Positions 1-5,744 of a stretch of DNA of 7,712 nt are shown here, piece after piece (positions within the stretch are counted from its first letter, which is position 1; each line of letters opens with the position of its first letter). The DNA comes from Pseudomonadota bacterium (lineage in GTDB: Bacteria > Bdellovibrionota > Bacteriovoracia > Bacteriovoracales > Bacteriovoracaceae), in NCBI GenBank assembly GCA_023432655.1, contig JAEYUK010000188.1:1-7712 (forward strand). The letters run 5' to 3'. The notes under the pieces are model-generated. The model saw only the letters and a list, made by a program, of their open reading frames with translations, did not search any database and was not told where the DNA came from. The translations under genes were made by a program, and so were the position numbers.

Positions 1-697
1 AGTCCCAATTGGGTCGCACGAAATTTACTAATGAACCTTGGGGAACTTTATTTAAGAGCGCCGGGCGGGTAATAAGTGTTTTAATTGAAACGTAAGGAAC
101 TGTGGCCTTTTGGACCACGTAGTTCACAGCTTCGGCATGAAGTTCACTCAGTCTCATCTTCCGCTCGCTCAGAGTAGAATCAAGTAAGACGATTTGTTCG
201 ACTTTATGAGATTTTAGCCAGCCGGGGAAATTAATATCGGCTTCGGCAATTTTTATGTTCGCTTCTCCAAATGTTTCAGCGGTGATCTCGGTTAATTGTC
301 CGGTATGAATGTTGTTAGGAATCCATTGAAGATCCGTGAAATGATTTCTTTTAAGATAATCGATGATTCCGTCTTCGTAGCGGATGTTGTTTAAAATATC
401 TTCGAACTCATCCACATCTTTTGCCTGTGTCAGGGCCATGATTGTTTCAACATAAGTGGTGCAATCAAAAGTATCAAAACGGTAAAGGGGATCCTGATCG
501 TATTTACCAAGGGGACCTTCTCCTAAGGGCCCATTCTTTCCGTAGGGCAGACCTACAAACATGCGAGAGTAAGCTTCTAGCTTAACCGAGGCGGAGCTCT
601 CATGACTTAGACTCTCAAGATAGGCCTGGGCTTCCTCACGAGGGCCGGCAAAAACAAAGGAGCTAAATAAGAATAAGATGGAGAGTATTTTCAGCAT
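1..697 (-). CDS. Exported DUF1460 (N-acetylmuramoyl-L-alanine amidase-like) protein, C-terminus cut by window edge
   Basis: The minus-strand frame is open from the ATG at 697 to the window edge, giving 232 visible residues. The first 17 or so (Met-Leu-Lys, a hydrophobic stretch, then Phe-Ala-Gly) form a Sec signal peptide with likely cleavage after Ala17. There is no lipobox Cys, so the product should be periplasmic or secreted. The core matches the DUF1460 / amidase-like family (PF07313). FDCTTYVET (residues 77-85) places the candidate catalytic Cys at 79. RNHF (117-120) followed by LQWIPNN, and VNFVRPNW (224-231) near the cut end, are also family-like. The partner His expected further on lies outside the window. 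The family is related to NlpC/P60-type Cys peptidases and amidases, so a peptidoglycan substrate is likely but unproven. An in-frame stop lies just upstream, which fixes the start. The purine-rich AAGGA abuts the ATG with no spacer, so translation may be coupled to the kinase gene ending 17 bases upstream. Confidence 0.85.
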   Translation of the reverse strand, partial: MLKILSILFLFSSFVFAGPREEAQAYLESLSHESSASVKLEAYSRMFVGLPYGKNGPLGEGPLGKYDQDPLYRFDTFDCTTYVETIMALTQAKDVDEFEDILNNIRYEDGIIDYLKRNHFTDLQWIPNNIHTGQLTEITAETFGEANIKIAEADINFPGWLKSHKVEQIVLLDSTLSERKMRLSELHAEAVNYVVQKATVPYVSIKTLITRPALLNKVPQGSLVNFVRPNWD

Positions 698-714
698 TCC
701 TTAATAACCCATAT

Positions 715-3519
715 TTAAGGGATATTTGTCAATTTTTCCGGGGTACGACGACGTAAAAGGCCATGGAGCATACGGTGAATGAGCTCATCAGTCGTTAGGG
801 GAAGAAGATTCATTTCAAAGTGGGAGCGGCGGATAAGGGTTTTAAGCCATGAAATAATGAGCCTATAGACAATAACTTTTAACCGGTGAAGAGTTCCGAA
901 GGTGTATTGACCTACAATTTCGGCCCCCATCTTCTTACTTAATAAATAAAAATAACCTGACTCTCTTTTATCAAAACGCTCCTCAATTCTTATCAAAGTT
1001 TTCCATAAAAAGCGGTTCCAGCGCGAGACTGTCATAAACTCTGAAGTCCAGATATTCTCATAGCGCTTAGCAAAGAGTTTTCGGGCCGCAAGACGGACGT
1101 CTCCTATGAGGCTTACTTCTTTCCAGGATCGTTTGGAAGAGGGTGTACTCCAACTTTCGACAACATACCAATAGTCCTCCAGAGAATGCCTTCGGAGTTG
1201 TTCCAGGCACTCAACGAGACACAGAGCGAGACCCATCCCCTGGAGTTTCACATACTCCTGCCGGTCTTTTAACCATTCTTTTGAAGGGATTTCCAATAAA
1301 TATCTGACGGAAGCGGGCTTCGTTTCGGTTTGGATCTCCAGTCGAAGATTCGTACTTTTGATGAGACTTGAGCCATCAGTTGCCAGGGTGAGACGAGTAT
1401 TCTCCTCTGGAGAAGTTCTGATAAGTTCAATGTTACAGACGTGCTCGGTCGTTAGTTGCACCAGAGACTCTTCAATCGCCGCAATATCTCTTTCATCAAG
1501 AGTCGGGCCTACTTCCTGTTCGGGAGTATTTTTAACCAAATCAAAGGCCAGGGGAAGAATGGCCCTTAATACTTTAAAAGGTCCGATTGAGAGGATGTGG
1601 CGAATAAGCATTTTCCATCCAAACTGCTTTTGGAAAATCTGTCCGAAATTATGGCGGGAAGATATGGCCGAAGAGGTGAGATAAACCTGAGTGATTCCCC
1701 GCATGGCCGCTTGTACTTCAATTCTTAAATTGATGTTGGCCTCTCCGAGCAGGCGAATGAAGTCAGATAGGTAATGAATGAAGGCTCCTTGAATTCCGTT
1801 ACTGATGAAGTTCTTAATCAAAATTTCCGTCTTAGGATCTTTTAAATCAACGGGATTTTCTACCAGCCCTTCTAGACTTTCAAAGACTCCTCTATGGTCG
1901 CTAAGAATGAGGCGGTAAAGAAAGCCTATAAAGATTTTGATCGTCTTATCATCCCAGGTAAAACACGGATTAAGATCGATAAGTTTTACCTGATGATTTT
2001 CAGGATCATATAAAATATTTCCCGCATGGGGATCGGCCCAAATAATGCCTTTCTGGAAAATTAAATAAAGATACGCATCACTGACCATGTCGGCGATACT
2101 CATCCTTTCGAGGTATCTCGAATGAACTACGGAAGTAATTTTCTCGCCAGATATCTTTTCCATCATGGCGACATCTTCTTCAACATGAAAGTATTGTGGA
2201 ATTTGAAGATCAAATTCGCCTTTGAGGGCTTCTCTGATCCGGTCGGCATTTCTTTTTTCGATACGAAAATCCAGCTCGCCCACGCTTTGATTGGCGTAAT
2301 TGATGATGGACCTTTTTAAAGCGGTGATTAATCCCCTTACTTCTTGTTGTTCACTATGTGTGAGTTCCGTTTGGGGTAAGCCTTCATCTAATTGTCCCAG
2401 AATCGTTAAGAGAGTGTTTTTTTGAGCTTCAAATAAGATTGCGAGATGCGGCCTTTGAATCTTAATTAACACCGAATCATTTGTTCTTAGTTTTCGTCTA
2501 CCTAGTTCTGTAAGTTCAAATTCATAAATGGCACCAACAGAAGCTCCCGCATAGGCATTCTGGGTTTCATCGGGAATATGGATATAATGTCTAAGTCTCT
2601 CCCAACTGGGACGATTGAAAATCTCCTGCACATACTTCCAGGATTTATGCTGACTTCCGAAAATACCTCCGAGATTATCTTGCTGATGGCGTAACTCTCT
2701 AGCGAGGAGTGGCGGCGCCATCTCTGCTAAAACTTGGGCCATTTTGACATACATTCCACCTAGTTCTTGAAGAACAATGGAGATGATTCTCCCCTGGGAA
2801 AGCTCTTCTCTAGGAGTGCAGAGAATACTTATAAGGGAAGTCATGCAACGGTCAGGTGGGAGATGGGCCACTGCTTGATCGATCAAAGGCAGTAAAAGAT
2901 TTTTTCCTTTTATATTATCGATCAGCATCTCTTCTAGCTGAGGTCTTACTTCGTTAACATAGAATAGATGCAGAATTTTTTCTGTTAATCGAGTGAGTTT
3001 ATGATGCTCTAGTTCTGGAAGCTCATACAGTGCAGTAAATAATGGCTCTCTCAAATAAGGAACGAGATTCATGGCTTCCGTTGAAAAAACGGGAAAAAGT
3101 TTAAAAAAAGGAATGGTTCGACTTGCGACTGTTGTCAGTATGTCTTCAACGATATCGGCCTGATCAATGAGGTCTAACAGCTCTGGATTTTTTCCAAGGG
3201 CTTCAAAAGTTCTCTCAAAGGCTTCTGTTAAAAGAGGCGCAATCTTATTTTCATCAACCAGGTCCTGATTATATTTTTCAATTCCCATCGTTTGGAGGGC
3301 TTCGATGGTGGCATTTAAATCTGGAGGGAGATCAAATTCCGGGTCCAGACTGTAATGAACCAGGTCCCGGGTGATGACGGCCCAGGAACGTTTCATTTCA
3401 TAATCAGTGACGGGATCAAAGGAGACTTTAGTGAGGGCCTTAGCAAGATAGACTCCCAGAGAAGAGGAGTAAGGTTTTGTTTCGAGAGCTATTTCGGCAA
3501 TCCAGGAATAATCCCTCAT
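715..3519 (-). CDS. Large atypical kinase of the ABC1/AarF/UbiB (ADCK) superfamily with unassigned N- and C-terminal extensions
   Basis: The product has 934 residues, whereas UbiB-type proteins usually have about 450-550. The kinase-like core spans roughly residues 245-520. It contains YVKMAQ (257-262, the KxGQ motif with Gly replaced by Ala), the A-rich loop as AGAS (324-327), the nucleotide-binding Lys353 in LIKIQRP, the ELDFRIE helix (415-421), a hinge around MMEKISG (452-458), a catalytic loop ADPHAGN (495-501, Asp496 and Asn501), and the metal-binding Asp515 in LIDLN where DFG is usual. All core catalytic residues are therefore present, but three signature motifs are changed. Residues 1-240 are helix-rich and unrecognised. 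A helical, UbiB-like tail continues to about 660, and 670-934 is unrecognised. I see no signal peptide and no convincing C-terminal membrane pair as in UbiB. Family members (UbiB, Coq8/ADCK3) act in quinone and lipid biology. Given the divergence and context, a role in ubiquinone synthesis should not be assumed. The ATG at 3519 has AAGGG 7 bases upstream. Confidence 0.85.
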   Translation of the reverse strand: MRDYSWIAEIALETKPYSSSLGVYLAKALTKVSFDPVTDYEMKRSWAVITRDLVHYSLDPEFDLPPDLNATIEALQTMGIEKYNQDLVDENKIAPLLTEAFERTFEALGKNPELLDLIDQADIVEDILTTVASRTIPFFKLFPVFSTEAMNLVPYLREPLFTALYELPELEHHKLTRLTEKILHLFYVNEVRPQLEEMLIDNIKGKNLLLPLIDQAVAHLPPDRCMTSLISILCTPREELSQGRIISIVLQELGGMYVKMAQVLAEMAPPLLARELRHQQDNLGGIFGSQHKSWKYVQEIFNRPSWERLRHYIHIPDETQNAYAGASVGAIYEFELTELGRRKLRTNDSVLIKIQRPHLAILFEAQKNTLLTILGQLDEGLPQTELTHSEQQEVRGLITALKRSIINYANQSVGELDFRIEKRNADRIREALKGEFDLQIPQYFHVEEDVAMMEKISGEKITSVVHSRYLERMSIADMVSDAYLYLIFQKGIIWADPHAGNILYDPENHQVKLIDLNPCFTWDDKTIKIFIGFLYRLILSDHRGVFESLEGLVENPVDLKDPKTEILIKNFISNGIQGAFIHYLSDFIRLLGEANINLRIEVQAAMRGITQVYLTSSAISSRHNFGQIFQKQFGWKMLIRHILSIGPFKVLRAILPLAFDLVKNTPEQEVGPTLDERDIAAIEESLVQLTTEHVCNIELIRTSPEENTRLTLATDGSSLIKSTNLRLEIQTETKPASVRYLLEIPSKEWLKDRQEYVKLQGMGLALCLVECLEQLRRHSLEDYWYVVESWSTPSSKRSWKEVSLIGDVRLAARKLFAKRYENIWTSEFMTVSRWNRFLWKTLIRIEERFDKRESGYFYLLSKKMGAEIVGQYTFGTLHRLKVIVYRLIISWLKTLIRRSHFEMNLLPLTTDELIHRMLHGLLRRRTPEKLTNIP

Positions 3520-3523
3520 GATT

Positions 3524-3541
3524 GGGCCCTTTTACAGGCCC
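3524..3541 (-). promoter_or_regulatory. Possible mRNA hairpin covering the kinase ribosome binding site
   Basis: In the minus-strand transcript GGGCC (3541-3537) can pair with GGCCC (3528-3524) across an 8-base loop. This gives a 5-bp all-GC stem. The Shine-Dalgarno-like AAGGG (3531-3527) lies partly in the loop and partly in the 3' arm, 7 bases before the ATG at 3519. A folded leader would reduce ribosome access. The stem is short and no U-tract follows, so it is not a terminator. The regulatory role is inference. Confidence 0.35.
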
Positions 3542-3543
3542 TT

Positions 3544-3549
3544 ATTGTA
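3544..3549 (-). promoter_or_regulatory. Candidate -10 box for the kinase gene
   Basis: The minus strand reads TACAAT, five of six matches to TATAAT, between the receiver gene and the kinase gene. Only a poor -35 (TAGTCG, overlapping the receiver stop codon) is found 16 bases upstream. If active, transcription would start near 3537, just inside the hairpin's 5' arm. That local transcript could not form the stem, whereas read-through RNA from the receiver gene could. Confidence 0.3.
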
Positions 3550-3568
3550 CCGAAAAAGTAGGGAACGA

Positions 3569-3958
3569 CTATAGGTTAGCCGCAAGAATGCCTAAATCTA
3601 ATTCGATGAGACTCAGCACATGATTGAAGTTTAAGGGCTTACTGATAAAGCGGTAAACACCAAGTTCCTGCATGATTTTTTTAAACTCTGCCTCATCGTA
3701 ACCACTTACAAAATAAGTTGGAATGCGGCGGTTGGATTTCTTGATGATTTGCATAACTGCTTCGCCATCCAGTTGCGGCATATTTATATCGCTCAAAATC
3801 AGATCAGGGGTGTTGGTTTTAAACCATTCAGCAAAATGCAGTGAGTTGGAAAAAAATCTGAGTTCTACTAAGCCTTTTTTAATCTGGCGTTCTAATAACA
3901 AACTATAGAGGTACTCCATTTCTGTTTCATCATCGATCACAGCTATAACTTTCGCCAC
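3569..3958 (-). CDS. Stand-alone response regulator receiver (CheY-like)
   Basis: The product is 129 residues, one receiver domain with no output domain. The acidic pocket is Asp9-Asp10-Glu11 (VIDDE). The phospho-acceptor is Asp57 in LILSDINMPQLDG, the switch Ser is Ser85 in YFVSGYD, and the conserved Lys is Lys107 in FISKPLN, so all residues needed for phosphotransfer are present. The start is GTG at 3958, preceded by GGAG with a 5-base spacer. The next Met codon (residue 14) would remove the acidic pair, so the GTG is needed. No histidine kinase lies in the window. The downstream kinase gene begins 49 bases after the TAG stop on the same strand, so the receiver may be co-transcribed with it. 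Single-domain receivers act by binding a partner protein (as CheY does) or as phosphorelay intermediates; which applies here cannot be told. Confidence 0.9.
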   Translation of the reverse strand: MAKVIAVIDDETEMEYLYSLLLERQIKKGLVELRFFSNSLHFAEWFKTNTPDLILSDINMPQLDGEAVMQIIKKSNRRIPTYFVSGYDEAEFKKIMQELGVYRFISKPLNFNHVLSLIELDLGILAANL

Positions 3959-3972
3959 TTTTGCTCCAGATA
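3954..3972 (-). promoter_or_regulatory. GTG start and ribosome binding site of the receiver gene
   Basis: The minus strand reads CTGGAGC, then AAAA, then GTG. The GGAG core sits 5 bases before the GTG at 3958-3956. This well-spaced site decides the start and supports the full-length receiver domain. Confidence 0.7.
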
Positions 3973-4111
3973 TTTTCGGTTTGATTTTTGTTGAATTGCT
4001 ATTTAACTCAATTTTTCTTAAGCTCCATCTAAAGAAAAACTAAAGACTTTTAACCGGCCCAATTCTAAGCAGTTGGGTGAGAATAACCACTATTTATTAC
4101 AAGGAGTTTAA
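3959..4111. promoter_or_regulatory. Divergent intergenic region between the receiver and gstA-like genes
   Basis: This 153-base A/T-rich spacer must hold promoters for both the leftward receiver operon and the rightward GST gene. I could not identify a convincing -35/-10 pair on either strand. Two weak dyads are visible: TTGAATT (3991-3997) against AACTCAA (4005-4011), and CCCAA (4058-4062) against TTGGG (4073-4077). Either could be an operator, but both are short enough to arise by chance. Confidence 0.45.
4101..4106 (+). promoter_or_regulatory. Ribosome binding site of the gstA-like gene
   Basis: AAGGAG lies 5 bases before the ATG at 4112. It is the strongest, best-placed Shine-Dalgarno sequence in the window and it fixes the start. 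Confidence 0.85.
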
Positions 4112-4735
4112 ATGAAACTTTTTTACAAGGCTGGGGCCTGTGCGCTTGCTCCACACATTGTTATGGCGGAACTGAATATGGTCTACGAACTTGAATCCGT
4201 TGATCTGGCCAATAAAACCTGCGCGAGTGGGGATTTCCGAAAAATCAATCCTAAGGGGTCTATCCCGGCGCTCCTAATGGACAATGGCGAGGTTTTAACT
4301 GAAGCATCAGTCATTTGTCAGTATCTGGCCGATCAAAATATGGAATCTACTCTTATGCCGAAAGCAGGTACAATCGATCGTTACCGCACTTTGGAATGGA
4401 TGAATTTTATTGCCACTGAAATACACAAAGGGTTTGGCCCCCTTTTTGGTTTGGATAGACTCATACAAAATGCTGAAGGCAAGGCCGAGTTCACCACTTC
4501 TGTGCTTGGAAATTTAAAAATCAAATTGGGACTTGTTTCAGAACGTCTGGGAAGTCAAAAATATCTTTTGGGGGATACATTTACCATTGCTGATGCTTAC
4601 CTTTTTACCTGTCTAGGGTGGGGAAGATTTGTAGGACTTGATGTAAGTGCCTGGACTAATCTTTCAGACTACCAAAAACGCATCAGCGAACGCCCAGGTG
4701 TTCAGCGTGCGCTTAAAGAAGAAGGCCTAATTTAG
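4112..4735 (+). CDS. gstA: Beta-class glutathione S-transferase (GstA-like)
   Basis: The product is 207 residues, close to the 201 of Escherichia coli GstA, which it resembles along its whole length. The N-terminal thioredoxin-like domain (about 1-80) starts MKLFYKAGACALAPH, with the beta-class Cys10 that can form a mixed disulfide with glutathione. It carries NPKGSIPAL (46-54, cis-Pro52) and the glutathione-binding LTEASVI (62-68, Glu64-Ala65-Ser66). The helical C-terminal domain contains ATEIHKGFGPLF (101-112), with His105 matching the active-site His106 of E. coli GstA, and FTIADAYLF (157-165) with the conserved Thr158/Asp161 N-capping box. Family members are cytosolic and conjugate or reduce electrophiles and peroxides with glutathione. 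The physiological substrate cannot be told from sequence. The gene stands alone on its strand and its TAG stop overlaps that of the convergent hydrolase gene. Confidence 0.93.
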   Translation: MKLFYKAGACALAPHIVMAELNMVYELESVDLANKTCASGDFRKINPKGSIPALLMDNGEVLTEASVICQYLADQNMESTLMPKAGTIDRYRTLEWMNFIATEIHKGFGPLFGLDRLIQNAEGKAEFTTSVLGNLKIKLGLVSERLGSQKYLLGDTFTIADAYLFTCLGWGRFVGLDVSAWTNLSDYQKRISERPGVQRALKEEGLI

Positions 4736-5433
4736 TCGATTTCTGCTTCTATAATATTGGCCATCTCTCGCAGGTTTGTTCTTTCAAGTTCATGCTTAGA
4801 GTGGGAGATGGTCACCATTCTGGAGTTAGGTAGCCAGTTTTTAGTCAGAAGAGTCTCTTCTGTTGTAACCATCCGGTCATGATCACCTAAAATAAGAGTT
4901 ACTGGGATCGTGATATCGGACATGTCTTCTTTCGTTAATCCATCAAGACGTTCCAGGTTTTGCATCATATGGGCCGTGGACCGCAATAATTGTTTCCAAC
5001 GATCTCCATGTTTCTTTTCAAGAGAAGCGGCAAACTGCGGTAAGCTATTTTGAACATTAACTGGATCAAGAAGGGGCAGTTCTTTTAATACACTTCCTTC
5101 GCTCCAGTTAAACTTAGTGCCGTAGGTGAAAATCATTTTGATAGGAGAGTTTTCAAAATTGGCCTTATGGTACAAGGCCACATAGCCACCCATTGAGTGG
5201 CCGAAGACGATGATGTCCTCTAAAGAATTCTTTTTAATATAAGCGTCTAGATCGTGAGAGAATAAGTCGATTCTGAATTCACTGGGCTCAGCTGCCCCGA
5301 TACCATGTCCGGAAAAATTAAACGAATGGGTTTGATAACCCTTTTCCTGAAAAAGATTCATCAAAGGTTCGAGATCCTGAGCTATTCCCAGAGCAGAGTG
5401 CAGAAAAATCATATGTTTTTTTGAATTATCCAT
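4732..5433 (-). CDS. Alpha/beta-fold hydrolase
   Basis: The product is 233 residues, a compact single domain without signal peptide or membrane segment, so cytosolic. It begins with a strand and the turn MIFLHSALG (8-16), where LHG is usual for the oxyanion region. The nucleophile elbow is GHSMGG (78-83), giving Ser80. The acid is probably Asp186 in LILGDHDRMV (180-189). The base is probably His214 in SKHELER, with His211 the less likely alternative. The FNFSGHG segment (38-44) matches the strand-turn seen in lipase/esterase-like members (PF12697/PF00561 type). The family covers esterases, lipases, C-C hydrolases and others; no substrate can be assigned. The ATG at 5433 lacks a clear Shine-Dalgarno sequence. 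The neighbour upstream is the divergent DUF1653 gene and the 3' end overlaps the GST gene by 4 bases. Confidence 0.88.
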   Translation of the reverse strand: MDNSKKHMIFLHSALGIAQDLEPLMNLFQEKGYQTHSFNFSGHGIGAAEPSEFRIDLFSHDLDAYIKKNSLEDIIVFGHSMGGYVALYHKANFENSPIKMIFTYGTKFNWSEGSVLKELPLLDPVNVQNSLPQFAASLEKKHGDRWKQLLRSTAHMMQNLERLDGLTKEDMSDITIPVTLILGDHDRMVTTEETLLTKNWLPNSRMVTISHSKHELERTNLREMANIIEAEID

Positions 5434-5492
5434 TGTGACATCTTATCTGTTTTTTTGAGGCTTGTACAAGGGGAGGAATTTCTGATAACTGT
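5434..5492. promoter_or_regulatory. Symmetric divergent promoter/operator region
   Basis: A perfect 10-base palindrome CTTGTACAAG (5461-5470) is centred in the spacer between the hydrolase and DUF1653 genes. At exactly equal distance on both sides lies GATAA: plus-strand GATAAC at 5484-5489 and minus-strand GATAAG at 5447-5442. The palindrome supplies TTGTAC on each strand 16 bases before GATAA, so the layout reads as two back-to-back sigma70-like promoters with weak elements (3/6 and 4/6 matches). Predicted transcription starts (about 5496 and 5435) fall 2-3 bases before ATG codons (5499 and 5433). A dyad operator for a regulator is an equally possible reading. Confidence 0.4.
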
Positions 5493-5744
5493 ATGAGCAT
5501 GAATGACTTAGTAATAGGTGGCCTTTACCAGCACTACAAAGGCAAAAACTACATTGTTAAAGACCTTGTCCGGCACTCTGAAACTCTGGAGTGGATGGTG
5601 TTCTACGAATGTCTTTATGACAATCCTGAAGGAAAACTTTGGGTAAGACCAATGGGAATGTTTTTGGAAAACGTGGAGATCAATGGACAATCAATTCCAC
5701 GTTTTAAATACATTGGCGATCAAAAGGCCAATGTTAGGTTTTAG
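5493..5744 (+). CDS. DUF1653 family small protein
   Basis: The product is 83 residues, typical for this short family of unknown function. Diagnostic motifs run through it: GLYQHYKGKNY (10-20), VRHSET (26-31), VFYECLYDN (36-44), LWVRPMGMF (49-57) and the closing IPRFKYIG (68-75). It should be a small, cytosolic, mostly beta protein; no catalytic role is known to me. Two ATG codons compete, 5493 and 5499 (Met3). A GGGGAGG run at 5470-5476 is 16 bases before the first ATG, too far for a normal ribosome site. Translation from a near-leaderless mRNA at 5499 is therefore an option. The gene is divergent from the hydrolase and ends inside the helicase gene's 3' end, overlapping it by 11 bases on the opposite strand. 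Confidence 0.9.
   Translation: MSMNDLVIGGLYQHYKGKNYIVKDLVRHSETLEWMVFYECLYDNPEGKLWVRPMGMFLENVEINGQSIPRFKYIGDQKANVRF
5710..5734. terminator. Possible bidirectional terminator stem-loop
   Basis: ACATTGGC (5710-5717) pairs perfectly with GCCAATGT (5727-5734) across a 9-base loop, an 8-bp stem. It sits at the junction of two convergent genes, inside the last codons of DUF1653 and touching the helicase stop codon. The flanks carry only modest T-runs (GGTTTTAGG on the plus strand, ATTTAAAAC on the minus strand), so termination strength is uncertain. Confidence 0.45.

Noticed and set aside
1358..2319. Plus-strand open frames of 108 and 65 codons inside the kinase gene
   Set aside because: They lie opposite a long gene with clear family motifs, have no ribosome site or recognisable domain, and look like antisense shadows.
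715..3519. Naming the kinase ubiB or assigning it to ubiquinone biosynthesis
   Set aside because: Length, altered KxGQ, A-rich and DFG motifs, lack of a clear C-terminal membrane pair and absence of ubi neighbours argue against transferring that function.
3355..3908. Plus-strand open frames across the kinase 5' end and inside the receiver gene
   Set aside because: They show no protein-like motifs and are fully explained as reverse-strand shadows of well-supported genes.
4073..4100. A sigma70 promoter for the GST gene (TTGGGT, 16 bases, TATTAC)
   Set aside because: Transcription would start at about 4107, after the strong AAGGAG ribosome site, which would then not be in the mRNA.
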